Of a stretch of 64,000 bases of DNA, positions 36,235-45,386 are shown in pieces (position 1 is the first letter of the stretch; every line of letters begins with the position of its first letter). The notes beneath the pieces are model-generated. The model had not been told where the DNA came from. It made no database searches and saw only the letters and a list, made by a program, of their open reading frames with translations. The stretch comes from Ruegeria sp. 6PALISEP08. GTDB lineage: Bacteria > Pseudomonadota > Alphaproteobacteria > Rhodobacterales > Rhodobacteraceae. Location: assembly GCF_001238295.1 (NCBI RefSeq), contig NZ_LGXZ01000004.1, forward strand, positions 1 to 64,000. Reading direction: 5' to 3'. A program made the translations under genes and the position numbers.

Positions 36235-37524
36235 TTAGTTGGCAAATCCCGTTATCCTAGGGATAGTCATAGATAGTGCGGGGATATAGGTGATTAGGAA
36301 TATCACTATGATTTCGACAGCCAGGAACGGCAGGATCGCCTTGGCGATTGTTTCGACCCGTTCGCGGGATACGGCGGCGGCGACAAACAGGACCAAGCCC
36401 ATCGGCGGAGTGGCGAGGCCGACGGTCAGGTTGACGCTCATGATGATGGCGAAATGGATCGGGTCTACACCAAGGCTGGTGAAGATGGGTCCAAGGATCG
36501 GGCCAAGGATGATGATCGCGGGGCCTGCATCTAGAAACATGCCGACGATGAATAGCAGCAGGTTGATCAGGAACAGCAAGATAAGCGGGTTTTCCGAAAG
36601 GCTGAGGATCAGCGAGGCCAGTTGTTCCGGCGCATGGCTGAGGCTGACAACCGTCTTGAACGCCATCGCCGCGCCGACCAGCAGCAGGACGACGGCGGAG
36701 GTCATGCCTGCGTTGCTGAGAACTTCTGGCACTTCTTTCCAAGTCAGCGTGCGCAAGACGAAGAAGCCGATGATGAAGGCGTAACCCACGGCGACGGCGG
36801 CGGCCTCGGTTGGTGTGAAAATGCCGCCCAGAATGCCGCCTAGAATGATCACCGGGGTCATCAATGGGAAAAAGGCTTTCAGGCTGGCCTGACGCCGTTC
36901 GGGCCAAGTGTATTTTCGGCTGGCAACGGGGAAGTTATATCGGTCTGCCATGAGTTTGATCATCAGCATCAGACCAACGCCGACCATCACGCCGGGGACG
37001 ATACCCGCCAAAAACAGAGCGGCCACGCTTTCGCCCATCACATAGGCGTAAATGATCATGATGCCTGAGGGCGGGATGATTGGACCAATGACTGAACTGG
37101 CTGCTGTGATCGCGGCAGCGAATTTGCGGGTATAGCCCTGTTTCTCCATCGCCGGGATCAGCATCGACCCAAGCGCCGAGGTGTCCGCCACGGCGGACCC
37201 CGAGAGGCCCGCGAAGAGGATCGAGCTCAGCACGTTCACATGCGCCAGACCACCGCGCAGGTGGCCCATCAAGGCTTGGCTGAACTCGACCAAGCGGATA
37301 GTGATGCCACCGCGATTCATCAACTCTCCGGCCAGCATGAAGAAGGGAATCGCCATCAGCGGGAAGCTGTCCATGCCGTTATAGACATTGCGATAGAGCA
37401 GCGTGATGTCATTGGCCTGACCGTTGAGCCACAGCAAGATACCGGGCGCGGCCAAAAGGGCAAATAAGACCGGTAGGCCGATCAGCAGGAAAATCAGGAA
37501 GATGGGCAGGAACCAGATCAGCAT
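36235..37524 (-). CDS. dctM: TRAP transporter large permease (DctM family)
   Basis: The 429-residue membrane subunit that carries out Na+-coupled transport. About twelve membrane segments; family motifs include PFFMLAGELMNRGGITIRLV, LFAGLSGSAVADTSALGSML, ASSVIGPIIPPSGIMI and NLTVGLATPPMGLVLFVAA. It follows the dctQ stop with no gap and precedes dctP by 24 bases, in the standard small-large-receptor gene order. Confidence 0.95.
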   Translation of the reverse strand: MLIWFLPIFLIFLLIGLPVLFALLAAPGILLWLNGQANDITLLYRNVYNGMDSFPLMAIPFFMLAGELMNRGGITIRLVEFSQALMGHLRGGLAHVNVLSSILFAGLSGSAVADTSALGSMLIPAMEKQGYTRKFAAAITAASSVIGPIIPPSGIMIIYAYVMGESVAALFLAGIVPGVMVGVGLMLMIKLMADRYNFPVASRKYTWPERRQASLKAFFPLMTPVIILGGILGGIFTPTEAAAVAVGYAFIIGFFVLRTLTWKEVPEVLSNAGMTSAVVLLLVGAAMAFKTVVSLSHAPEQLASLILSLSENPLILLFLINLLLFIVGMFLDAGPAIIILGPILGPIFTSLGVDPIHFAIIMSVNLTVGLATPPMGLVLFVAAAVSRERVETIAKAILPFLAVEIIVIFLITYIPALSMTIPRITGFAN

Positions 37525-38112
37525 TTATTCGGCCCCCACTGCCGCATCGGGAATTTCGGGCAACAGGTGGCCGCCGCCCAGCAGAGTGATGAAGGATCGC
37601 AGGATCAGCTCGATATTCACCGAGATCAGCAGGATGATCCCCACCAGCAGCGATGCCATCATCCAACTGCGTGGAATGCGATACCATTCGTCGAACCCGA
37701 AAGAGGTGGGCAGATACAGCGCGGCAGTGGCGAATTTGCCGCCAAAGCCGGTAACCTCGGACCAGCCGATGTTGACTGCGACCACCAAGACGGAGAGCGC
37801 GATCAAAAGCAGGAACAGATTCAACGTTTGGCCGACGACGCGGGGAAGGAAGCGTTCCAGCATGTCTATGGCCACAAAGCCGCCGCGCCGAAAGGCAGTG
37901 GGCGCCATAAGACCGGTCATCCACAACATACAGAACCGCGCGGCCTCATCCGGCCAGGGCAGCGCGTTGCCCAGAACGTATCGGAAGAACACCTGGATCA
38001 GAATTGCGATCACCATGAGCGCAATCGCAACAATACCAACCGCGCGGCCCAGACGCAGCACGGTTTCGTTCACGAATGCAATCGGCGCAAGCACCGATGC
38101 CAGTCCGCTCAT
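37525..38112 (-). CDS. dctQ: TRAP transporter small permease (DctQ family)
   Basis: A 195-residue protein with four membrane segments and the DctQ-type WPDEAARFCMLWMTGLM motif between segments one and two. It directly abuts dctM and lies 53 bases after the flavin reductase gene, placing transport and catabolic genes in one transcript. Confidence 0.92.
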   Translation of the reverse strand: MSGLASVLAPIAFVNETVLRLGRAVGIVAIALMVIAILIQVFFRYVLGNALPWPDEAARFCMLWMTGLMAPTAFRRGGFVAIDMLERFLPRVVGQTLNLFLLLIALSVLVVAVNIGWSEVTGFGGKFATAALYLPTSFGFDEWYRIPRSWMMASLLVGIILLISVNIELILRSFITLLGGGHLLPEIPDAAVGAE

Positions 38113-38165
38113 GCGGATCCTCCCTTGTTCAGCCGCGGGTATGTCCCACGGTCGTCAAATCGCGC

Positions 38166-38684
38166 TTAGGCTTTCGCGAATTGGCCGAGTTTCCCAGCAT
38201 AAAAGGTCAGCGCGTCTCCATCCGACATGCTGGCCTTGAGAACCTTTCCAACTACAATAACGTGATCGCCTGCATCATGATACGCGTGCTGTTCGCATTC
38301 GAACCGAGCAAGGCAGTCCGCCAACACCGGTGTCCCATTCTTACAGCGCTCGTGGTTGATGTCCCGCAGTGCAAAGGCGTCTTTCGAGCAGCCGAAACAC
38401 AGCTCGGCCTGTTCCGAGGACAGCACGTGGACGCTGAAATGACGGGCTTTGTGGAAATAGGGGAAGCGGCGCGAGTTGCGGTCTCCGGCCCACATGATCA
38501 GCGGTGGGTCGAGCGATAGGGACGAAAAGCTGTTCGCGGTGATGCAGACCGGCCCGTCCGCGCTATCACAAGTGACGATGGTGACACCGGTCGCAAAACG
38601 GCCGAAGGCATCGCGCAAGGTGCGGGTGTCCTCCTTTTGCGGAACGAAGGTGTGGGTCATGTCCTTTGAGATTGCGTTCATCAT
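38166..38684 (-). CDS. FMN reductase partner of the monooxygenase (SmoA-like)
   Basis: A 172-residue flavin reductase of the FMN-binding split-barrel family (LRDAFGRFATGVTIVTCDSA, ITANSFSSLSLDPPLIMWAG, HFSVHVLSSEQAELC). It supplies reduced flavin to a partner monooxygenase. Its start overlaps the aldo/keto reductase stop by four bases (ATGA). Flavin reductase, aldo/keto reductase and SsuD-like monooxygenase together reproduce the SmoA/SmoB/SmoC set of the sulfoquinovose oxidative desulfonation pathway described in Agrobacterium. The assignment to that pathway is inference from context. Confidence 0.88.
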   Translation of the reverse strand: MMNAISKDMTHTFVPQKEDTRTLRDAFGRFATGVTIVTCDSADGPVCITANSFSSLSLDPPLIMWAGDRNSRRFPYFHKARHFSVHVLSSEQAELCFGCSKDAFALRDINHERCKNGTPVLADCLARFECEQHAYHDAGDHVIVVGKVLKASMSDGDALTFYAGKLGQFAKA

Positions 38685-39571
38685 GGAACCTCGTTCCCCA
38701 GTGCCGCCTCGTACAGGCGGAACCAGCTTTCCCGATCCAGTTTGACTTTCAATGCGTCCGAGGCGCGTTTGATCCGGTCCAGACTGTTGGTGCCTAGAAC
38801 CGGCAGGATGCTGGCCGGATGGGCCAGCAGGAACGCCACGGCGACGGCGGCGCGATCCACGCCGAACTCGGCTGCGATTTCATCAGCGACAACCCCAACC
38901 GGTGGGTTTCCGGCCATCAACAGGCCTCCACCTAGCGGCGACCATGCCATCAACGGATGGCCATGCTGTTGGTGAAACGCCAGGTCTCCGTTGGTGAAGG
39001 GGCTGATCTCACCCAGAGAAATTTCAATCTGGTTAGTGACCAACTGCGTTTTCATCGCCGATTGCAGCAACGACCAATCCCACGGGCGGAAGTTGGACAC
39101 ACCGACGGCGCCGACCTTGCCACTGGCAACAACCTCATCCAGAGCTGCTCCAGTTTCATGGTGGTCCATCATGGGATCTGGGCGGTGGATCAGCAGCAGA
39201 TCGATGTGGTCAATCGCCATTTCGGACAGCGACGTGTCGACCGATTTCAGAATGTGAGCGCGCGAGGTGTCGTAGTATTTTACTTTCGCATCCGCGTAAC
39301 GGCCAACCGGCGCGACGATGTCACATTTGGTGACAAATTCCATCTTCTGACGCAGGCTTGGATTGGCGCGCAGGGCCGTGCCCAGCACAGCCTCGGCCTG
39401 GTAGCCGCCATAGATGTCGGCCTGATCGAAGGTGGTGATGCCCTGATCCAGACAGGCCTGAATCTTGGCCTCGACATGGCCCGCGGACGTGTCACTGTCA
39501 TCGCCCAACCGCCACATGCCATAGACAAGGCGGCTCATTTCAAGCGAGTCAGATAGTTTCACACGTTGCAT
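38681..39571 (-). CDS. Aldo/keto reductase (SmoB-like candidate)
   Basis: A 296-residue NAD(P)H-dependent TIM-barrel reductase. It contains TFDQADIYGGYQAEAVLG (catalytic Asp and Tyr), KCDI (catalytic Lys), LLIHRPDP (catalytic His), VGVSNFRPWDWSLLQS and AWSPLGGG. In the sulfo-SMO pathway the equivalent enzyme reduces 6-oxo-glucose, produced by desulfonation of sulfoquinovose, to glucose. The start overlaps the monooxygenase stop by one base (TGATG), indicating coupled translation. Confidence 0.88.
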   Translation of the reverse strand: MQRVKLSDSLEMSRLVYGMWRLGDDSDTSAGHVEAKIQACLDQGITTFDQADIYGGYQAEAVLGTALRANPSLRQKMEFVTKCDIVAPVGRYADAKVKYYDTSRAHILKSVDTSLSEMAIDHIDLLLIHRPDPMMDHHETGAALDEVVASGKVGAVGVSNFRPWDWSLLQSAMKTQLVTNQIEISLGEISPFTNGDLAFHQQHGHPLMAWSPLGGGLLMAGNPPVGVVADEIAAEFGVDRAAVAVAFLLAHPASILPVLGTNSLDRIKRASDALKVKLDRESWFRLYEAALGNEVP

Positions 39572-40725
39572 CAGCGGCGTTCTCCGTTGCCCAGCGGTGT
39601 GGCCGGGGTCGTATTTGGAATCCTTCCGTAAGCTTCGGGAAGGGAACAGATTTTCAGGTTCGGCAATACGCGGGCGCCGAAATGACGGGCTTCGTCCAGA
39701 TGCGGGTAGCCCGAGAAGATGAAAGCGCGGATGCCCATCTTCTGGTATTCCTCGATCTTCGACATAACCTGATCGGTGGATCCGACCAGAGCGGCACCGC
39801 AGCCAGACCGCGCCCGGCCAACACCGGTCCAGAGACCGGGTTCAACATAGCCGTACTCATCCGCCAGGTCGCGGTTCCTGGCCTGATGCGCCACACCCAG
39901 CGAAGTCGAATCCAGCGCCCGTTCGCGGATGGCGCGACCGTATTCGTCGTCCAGCTTCGAGACGATGTAGTCCGCGTATTCCTGCGCCTCAGCCTCGGTA
40001 TCGCGAACGATCATATGGACACGCAGGCCGTAATCCAGCGTGCGGTCGTAGTTTTCCGCGACGGCGTGAACAGCCTTCATCCGTTCAGCCAGTTGGTCCT
40101 TGGTTTCAGGCCACATCAGATAGACATCGCAATGCTCACCACACAGATCCAAAGCGGAGGGAGAATAGCCGCCGAAATAGAGTAGCGGCCCTCCAGCCTG
40201 GTATGGCTTGACTGGGTCAGTGGTCAGGCCCGAGAAGTTATAGACTTCGCCTGCATGATTGATCTCATCCTGGGTCCAGGCCTGTTTCAGAATCTCCACC
40301 ACTTCGCGCGAGCGTTGGTAGCGGAACGCGCTGTCGGCTTTCTCACCGGGAAAGTCGGATGAGATGATGTTAACCGTCAACCGCCCCTTCAGCATGTGAT
40401 CCAGCGTTGCGATGGTGCGGGCCAGCATGATCGGTTGCATCTCACCACAGCGTACGGCGGCCAGCAGGTTGATCCGTTCGGTGATCGGAGCGCAGCCGGC
40501 GACAAAGCTCAGCGTGTCTTGACCGACCTGATAGGAGGACGGGCATAGGATGTTGCGAAAACCCTGCGCTTCGGCCTCCTTCACAATGTTCGAACAATGC
40601 TCCCAACTCGACCGCAGGTCGCCATCGGGAACGCCAAGGAACTGGTAATCATCGGAACACAGCGCGGCAAACCACGAAACTTCGGCCGCATCCAGATCGG
40701 GGGATGTGATGGGGACGATGCTCAT
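39571..40725 (-). CDS. SsuD-like FMNH2-dependent monooxygenase (SmoC-like candidate)
   Basis: A 384-residue bacterial luciferase-like monooxygenase close in layout to alkanesulfonate monooxygenase SsuD: AEAQGFRNILCPSSYQVGQD, LDHMLKGRLTVNIISSDFPG, YFGGYSPSALDLCGEHCDVY, GCGAALVGSTDQVMSKIEEY and FIFSGYPHLDEARHFG. It would cleave a carbon-sulfur bond, releasing sulfite and an aldehyde, using FMNH2 and O2. The start at 40725 has GGAGCG upstream; a longer frame from 40770 adds implausible sequence and enters the regulatory region. First gene of the operon; SQ is the proposed substrate, an alkanesulfonate the alternative. Confidence 0.85.
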   Translation of the reverse strand: MSIVPITSPDLDAAEVSWFAALCSDDYQFLGVPDGDLRSSWEHCSNIVKEAEAQGFRNILCPSSYQVGQDTLSFVAGCAPITERINLLAAVRCGEMQPIMLARTIATLDHMLKGRLTVNIISSDFPGEKADSAFRYQRSREVVEILKQAWTQDEINHAGEVYNFSGLTTDPVKPYQAGGPLLYFGGYSPSALDLCGEHCDVYLMWPETKDQLAERMKAVHAVAENYDRTLDYGLRVHMIVRDTEAEAQEYADYIVSKLDDEYGRAIRERALDSTSLGVAHQARNRDLADEYGYVEPGLWTGVGRARSGCGAALVGSTDQVMSKIEEYQKMGIRAFIFSGYPHLDEARHFGARVLPNLKICSLPEAYGRIPNTTPATPLGNGERR

Positions 40726-40775
40726 TTGATTTACGCTCCGTACATCTTTGACTTTCCTCTTGCGTAGCAATCGCT

Positions 40776-40789
40776 TTGATGTAGATCAA
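40776..40789. promoter_or_regulatory. Candidate operator between monooxygenase operon and GntR gene
   Basis: TTGATGTAGATCAA is an inverted repeat (five-base arms), with a further ATCAA at 40796-40800. It lies in the 105-base divergent gap upstream of both the catabolic operon and the GntR gene, the expected place for the GntR protein to bind. Confidence 0.4.
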
Positions 40790-40830
40790 TAGTGTATCAA
40801 TTTTTCCTGCGGCCGAGTGAAGCGTCTACT

Positions 40831-41541
40831 GTGCCTGTGTCCAACCGAAACCCAAATGCCCTGCCGGTATTTATTCAGATCGCGGAACTTCTGATCCGTG
40901 ACATCTCGGCTGGTCGCCTTATTGAAGGTGAGCGCTTGCCACCCGAGCGCGAGATGGCCGCGGAGTTGAATGTCTCGGTTGGAACGCTACGAAAATCGCT
41001 CTCTGAGCTAGAAAAAAAAGGGATGTTGGAGCGTATCCAAGGCTCAGGAAACTACATCCGCGAGACCGGCACACAAAATAGCGTCTATGCAATGTTCCGG
41101 CTGGAACTACCTGAAGGGGGTGGCCTGCCACGTGCGGATATCCTGTCAGTTGACCATCAAAAAAAGCCAATCGATCTGCCTAAATTCGGTGATTCTGATG
41201 CCGGTTCGCGCGTGCGGCGGATGCGCTACCTGAATGATACAATCATCGCTGTCGAAGAAATCTGGCTAGACGAATCAGCTGGTCTGGTCGACCAGAGCCT
41301 ACTGTCCGACTCACTCTATCGCTATTATCAGCGGCAATTGGGATTTTGGATCGCAAGAGCCGAAGACAGAGTATCGGTCCGGCCGCTACCGGACTGGACC
41401 CCTCCTGAATTTACCAAACCAGCGGGCCAAGCGGTAGGTTACATCGAGCGGTTCAGCTGGTCGGAAAACGCCGAAGCCGTTGAATTCTCAAAAACATGGT
41501 TCGACCCAGATCGGGCCAACTACGTACAACGTTTGAAGTAA
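40831..41541 (+). CDS. GntR/HutC-type transcriptional regulator
   Basis: A 236-residue regulator: winged helix (FIQIAELLIRDISAGRLIEG, LPPEREMAAELNVSVGTLRK) and a UTRA-like effector domain (about 95-235: SRVRRMRYLNDTIIAVEEIW, YIERFSWSENAEAVEFSKTW). A GTG at 40831 is chosen; a GTG at 40792 in frame would place the start inside the operator-like repeats. It is divergent from the monooxygenase/TRAP operon and 12 bases upstream of the Gfo/Idh/MocA gene, so it probably senses the pathway substrate. Confidence 0.85.
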   Translation: MPVSNRNPNALPVFIQIAELLIRDISAGRLIEGERLPPEREMAAELNVSVGTLRKSLSELEKKGMLERIQGSGNYIRETGTQNSVYAMFRLELPEGGGLPRADILSVDHQKKPIDLPKFGDSDAGSRVRRMRYLNDTIIAVEEIWLDESAGLVDQSLLSDSLYRYYQRQLGFWIARAEDRVSVRPLPDWTPPEFTKPAGQAVGYIERFSWSENAEAVEFSKTWFDPDRANYVQRLK

Positions 41542-41553
41542 AAGGAATCGCAC

Positions 41554-42651
41554 ATGACCCGGACCATCAATTACGGGCTGATTGGATGCGGAATGATGGG
41601 GCAAGAGCACCTGCACAATATCGGATTGCTGGAAGGTACTAATGTGTCAGCGATCTTTGAGCCCGATCCAGAGATGACAAAAGTCGCCAAGGCACTTGCG
41701 CCAACTGCAGCCATGGTTGGTTCCGTGCAAGAGCTTCTGGCGGTTGAAGAACTGGACTGCGTCGTCATTGTTAGCCCAAACCATTTTCATGTAGACCAGA
41801 TTTGCGAAATCGCTGAAACACGTCCACTACCGCTTTTGGTAGAAAAGCCATTGTTCACCGACCCGCAAGACGTGACCCGACTCGAGCAGTTGCAGCGCGA
41901 CTACCCCTGCCCGGTTTGGGTCGCGATGGAATACCGGTACATGCCCCCTATTGCTGCTCTGATCGAGAAGACTCAGGCGACAGGTGGTGTAAAAATGTTA
42001 TCGATCCGCGAGCATCGATTTCCATTCCTGGAAAAGGTCGGCCACTGGAACCGTTTCAACCGCAATACGGGCGGTACTTTTGTTGAAAAATGCTGCCACT
42101 TCTTCGACCTAATGCGCCTGATATTGCAATCCGACCCGGTACGGATAACGGCAAGTGGTGGGCAGGCGGTGAACCATTTGGACGAGAGTTACGACGGCCA
42201 AACCCCAGATATTCTGGATCACGGCTATGTTCTTGTCGACTTTGCTTCGGGCGCGCGCGCGATGTTGGAACTTTGCATGTTTGCCGAAGGCTCTCGCTAT
42301 CAGGAAGAAATTTCGGCCGTCGGACCAGATGTTAAAATCGAGGCGCTGGTTCCAGGACCCGGACGCTTTTGGCAGGATCACTTGGGCGCCCCCCCGCCTC
42401 CGCGTGTAATCATTAGTCCGCGCATTCCCAAAGGTCCCGTATCAATGGACGTTCCAGTGGACCCAAATCTGTTGGCGGCTGGGGATCACAATGGGTCGAC
42501 CTACTACCAGCATGAAGGATTCTTGGCTGTGCTTCGTGGCGAAAAAGCAAAGCCGGATGTGAGTTTGAATGACGGCCTCTGGGCCGTTAGGATGGGGCAA
42601 GCGGCGCAACAGGCAATTGACACCAGCGAAACAGTATTCATGGTCGATTGA
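41554..42651 (+). CDS. Gfo/Idh/MocA-family oxidoreductase
   Basis: A 365-residue NAD(P)-dependent sugar oxidoreductase: N-terminal Rossmann fold (YGLIGCGMMGQEHLHNIGLL), the catalytic-lysine motif VEKPLF, and a C-terminal sheet domain with EYRYMPPIAALIEK, NRNTGGTFVEKCCHFFDLMR (Lys and His typical of the family). Co-transcribed with GntR. In a sulfoquinovose context it could be an NAD-dependent sulfoquinovosidase (a fold-related family, as I recall GH188) releasing SQ from glycosides, or a sugar dehydrogenase acting downstream. The sequence alone does not decide. Confidence 0.85.
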   Translation: MTRTINYGLIGCGMMGQEHLHNIGLLEGTNVSAIFEPDPEMTKVAKALAPTAAMVGSVQELLAVEELDCVVIVSPNHFHVDQICEIAETRPLPLLVEKPLFTDPQDVTRLEQLQRDYPCPVWVAMEYRYMPPIAALIEKTQATGGVKMLSIREHRFPFLEKVGHWNRFNRNTGGTFVEKCCHFFDLMRLILQSDPVRITASGGQAVNHLDESYDGQTPDILDHGYVLVDFASGARAMLELCMFAEGSRYQEEISAVGPDVKIEALVPGPGRFWQDHLGAPPPPRVIISPRIPKGPVSMDVPVDPNLLAAGDHNGSTYYQHEGFLAVLRGEKAKPDVSLNDGLWAVRMGQAAQQAIDTSETVFMVD

Positions 42652-43409
42652 ATAGATTAAAAACGCGGGTGCGTTTTGTAGCCGCTAAATAGCCCCATAT
42701 TGCGTGAACTTATGTCATATATCGCCACTCGAGTTGGCAAAGGGCCATTTATAGCGACTGTAGAAGCCTACTTTTCCGCATTCCCGCTGGGATGCCCACC
42801 CTACACTATTTGTCCTGCCTTTCCGGCTGGGAAAGGCCACTTTTCATGATCGAGTGAGATGCTCTTTCGGTTGCAGCGAATGCCCGCTTTCCGCCCATTT
42901 TGCCGATTACTGCAACGTGTATAGAGGTCACCTTTGGGCTCGATGTGGTCATCTGAGCATTTTTGTCGGATGTCCACAAAGCGATTGAAACCGGACTCTC
43001 AATACCGGTCGGCTCCGCGACAACGTCTGCTTTGGAGCGCCACTGACCGCTTGAACTGGAACCGGACGTTGGTTTGAACGGGAACTACTTCCTAGTTGCG
43101 GGACAAAGCCGTTGTCCGTGTCCGGTGGAGCGATGTCTGCTACCGATGGTCAGAGGTCTTTCACTCCATTGAGAGTGAGCCGCTTGCAGCATCCACGAAA
43201 CATCACGAATGCCCTATGCCGCCGTTTGACCTGAACAAAGTTCTAAAACGCGATCTTGTACCGGAGACTACTAGCAAGCTCCAATGCATGTGGTGTTAAA
43301 TTCGATGGCATTGTAGTCTTGCGTGTCAAACAGCTCGGATGAACAGCGCCTGAAATGCTTTGGGCATCTAAGCCATTGCACTTGAGAACCTGATTTGAGG
43401 AATACCACC
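42652..43409 (+). repeat. Intergenic stretch with repeat copies (42930-42985 and about 43060-43140)
   Basis: About 760 bases with no convincing gene. CTTTGGGCTCGATGTGGTCA then TCTGAGCATTTTTGTCGGATG matches the 32.86 kb copy over about 40 bases. Further on, AACCGGACGTTGG and TTGCGGGACAAAGCCGTTGT are other modules. The AraC-type regulator gene follows. Confidence 0.6.
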
Positions 43410-44477
43410 GTGAGCACGGTTCCCACTTCTTGGCTCATTTCGATTCTCGCGGTTTTCGTCGCAGTAGCAGTTGTCAGCAGACCGCTGCTGCCCGTTGCTG
43501 CGCGCGTACTTTTTAGCCTTGCACTTGGCCTTGTTGCAGTGGTCACCGTCTTTGTGGGATTGAGATCGGAATATGGGATTGATGGGCTGAGCCGGATACA
43601 GCCTCATATTGCGATTCTGATAGCTCCCACGCTATGGCTTGGTTTTCAATCACTTGCGTCAACGACCGGGTTCCCAACCCGAGAGAGGCTTCTGATGGCC
43701 GCCATTGGTATTGTGATTGGGCAACTTGCGCTTTTTCTACCAACGGCCTGGTCCGCTGATTTGGTCGTGATCGGCACCAATGCCATCTGTGCGATTTTGC
43801 TGGCGAGGATGTTGCGCCAGCCGCCGGAAGCATTTGTTCAGGTCGCCCCCAACAAATTTCGCATGACCAGGCTTGCGTTGCTCTTTGCACTCCTCTTCAT
43901 CGCCCTGATCGTTGCGGCTGATATGATCTTTGTTGCGGTGCTTTCTGCAGGCAATGCAGGGGTCATCCAGCTGCTGACAGGCATATCAGGTGTGATTGTT
44001 ACGGCCGTCTTGCTCTGTGCGCTTGTTGGTGTGCCAATTGTCCTTGGGGGCCAGACGCGGCACGCTTCAGGCGCTCCCGCGGCAGAGCCTCCTCTGGAAG
44101 AAGATCAGGACCTGTTGCGCAAGCTAGATCAGCTGATGGCAGAACAGCATATCTTCAAGGACCCGGATCTGACGCTCGCGCGGTTGGGCCGGCGGCTTCA
44201 CTGCCCCGCACGAAGCGTATCAAAAGCGGTCAATCGCGTTCACGGAGAGAATATTTCTCGCTATATCAACGGCTTTCGCGTGCGACATGCAGCAATGCTG
44301 CTAACAACCACTGATCTGCCCGTGACAGACATCATGTTAGAGGCCGGATTCCAAAGCAAGTCCAGCTTCAACACGGAGTTTCGTCGCCTGACCGGCCAAA
44401 CTCCTTCTGCCTATAAACGCCAGGGGAGCGGCGACAAATACGTTCTCAATCGCGATTTCAAACGTTCGGAAACGTAG
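43410..44477 (+). CDS. Membrane-anchored AraC-family regulator
   Basis: A 355-residue protein with about seven hydrophobic segments in its first 215 residues, then a C-terminal AraC DNA-binding domain with two helix-turn-helix units (DPDLTLARLGRRLHCPARSV; VTDIMLEAGFQSKSSFNTEF, followed by RRLTGQTPSAYKR). Such 7TM-AraC proteins are thought to sense membrane or periplasmic signals. GTG at 43410, with GAGG upstream, is chosen over a TTG 15 bases earlier. The small secreted protein gene follows by 84 bases in the same direction and may be its target. Confidence 0.85.
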   Translation: MSTVPTSWLISILAVFVAVAVVSRPLLPVAARVLFSLALGLVAVVTVFVGLRSEYGIDGLSRIQPHIAILIAPTLWLGFQSLASTTGFPTRERLLMAAIGIVIGQLALFLPTAWSADLVVIGTNAICAILLARMLRQPPEAFVQVAPNKFRMTRLALLFALLFIALIVAADMIFVAVLSAGNAGVIQLLTGISGVIVTAVLLCALVGVPIVLGGQTRHASGAPAAEPPLEEDQDLLRKLDQLMAEQHIFKDPDLTLARLGRRLHCPARSVSKAVNRVHGENISRYINGFRVRHAAMLLTTTDLPVTDIMLEAGFQSKSSFNTEFRRLTGQTPSAYKRQGSGDKYVLNRDFKRSET

Positions 44478-44560
44478 ATCCGGGCGCGGGTTTCGCACCT
44501 TTCAACTTTCTTGTTTGCACTACCCACAAGCTTGGGACAGCAACCATGAAAGGAATTGTC

Positions 44561-45100
44561 ATGAAACTCAGAACGCCAAAAGGTTATCTGGCGACCATTG
44601 GATTGGCGGTCAGCCTGATTTTGATCTCCGTCGCAACAACCGATGTTGCAAACGCCGAAGCGATCACCAAGCCGGAAAGCGACATCGCCGTCATCAATAT
44701 TCCGCACCCAAAGGAAGGGAATCTTTTGATGCTGCGCGGGATTGCCGGCAAAGGCACCGCCTCGTTTCGCATCAACAGTGCTTGTCGCACGATGCCTGTC
44801 CGTTTTGTGGCAGGTGACTTTACTGGTGAACATATCGATGTGGGTCGAACGGGATCGATCCGAATTGTCATCACGAACCCCAATGTGATGCGCGAACTGC
44901 TGGCAGGGCGGGATCTGATCAGCGACATGGTGCGCGTTTCATCCGATGCCACGGATCAGGGGGCGGACTTGTTTCTTGCGAAAGGCCTTTCGGCGGATAC
45001 CGGATTTGTTATCAACCCAGGCCGAAACCTGTTGGCGGATATGTTTGGTTCTCGCAAGACAGACGTGGACTGCGCCAGCCTTTCTACAAACCTTCCATAG
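44561..45100 (+). CDS. Secreted hypothetical protein
   Basis: A 179-residue protein with signal peptide (hydrophobic LATIGLAVSLILISVATTDV, cleavage near ANA). The mature part has two central beta-rich segments (IAVINIPHPKEGNLLMLRGI; SIRIVITNPNVMRELLAGRD) and two cysteines. AAAGGA precedes the ATG at 44561; an ATG 15 bases upstream is less likely. I do not recognise a family. It is next to, and in line with, the 7TM-AraC regulator. Confidence 0.65.
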   Translation: MKLRTPKGYLATIGLAVSLILISVATTDVANAEAITKPESDIAVINIPHPKEGNLLMLRGIAGKGTASFRINSACRTMPVRFVAGDFTGEHIDVGRTGSIRIVITNPNVMRELLAGRDLISDMVRVSSDATDQGADLFLAKGLSADTGFVINPGRNLLADMFGSRKTDVDCASLSTNLP

Positions 45101-45386
45101 ACCAGAACATGTATGCGCAGCTGAAGCGAAGGACGAAAACAAATTGTGTGTTTTCTGGGTTTCACGCTGCGCACATTTCTGCGCCAAACTAAAAGAGAAC
45201 TGATCCAGTGCAAACCGAAACCACAAACCCGAAACTTCCCGCCATGTACCAGTTAATCCCCTGCTGCGATTGGCAGGCTTTGCGATTGGGCTTGCGGCCA
45301 TCGCTGCTTACGACTGATGGTTGAGGGCGCTCGGTGAAGACTGCGCGCTATAGACCTCAGCGATTGCTTGGCCACAAGACCGCGTG
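45101..45386. other. Gene-free stretch, possibly decayed coding DNA
   Basis: No intact gene is visible. Around 45235-45318 one frame reads NPLLRLAGFAIGLAAIAAYD before a stop, resembling the end of a membrane protein. It has no start and a stop codon lies shortly upstream, so I treat it as possible decayed DNA next to the transposase fragment. Confidence 0.3.

Noticed and set aside
43096..43299. 67-codon frame in the gap before the AraC gene
   Set aside because: It starts inside a copy of the dispersed repeat and has no protein-like features.
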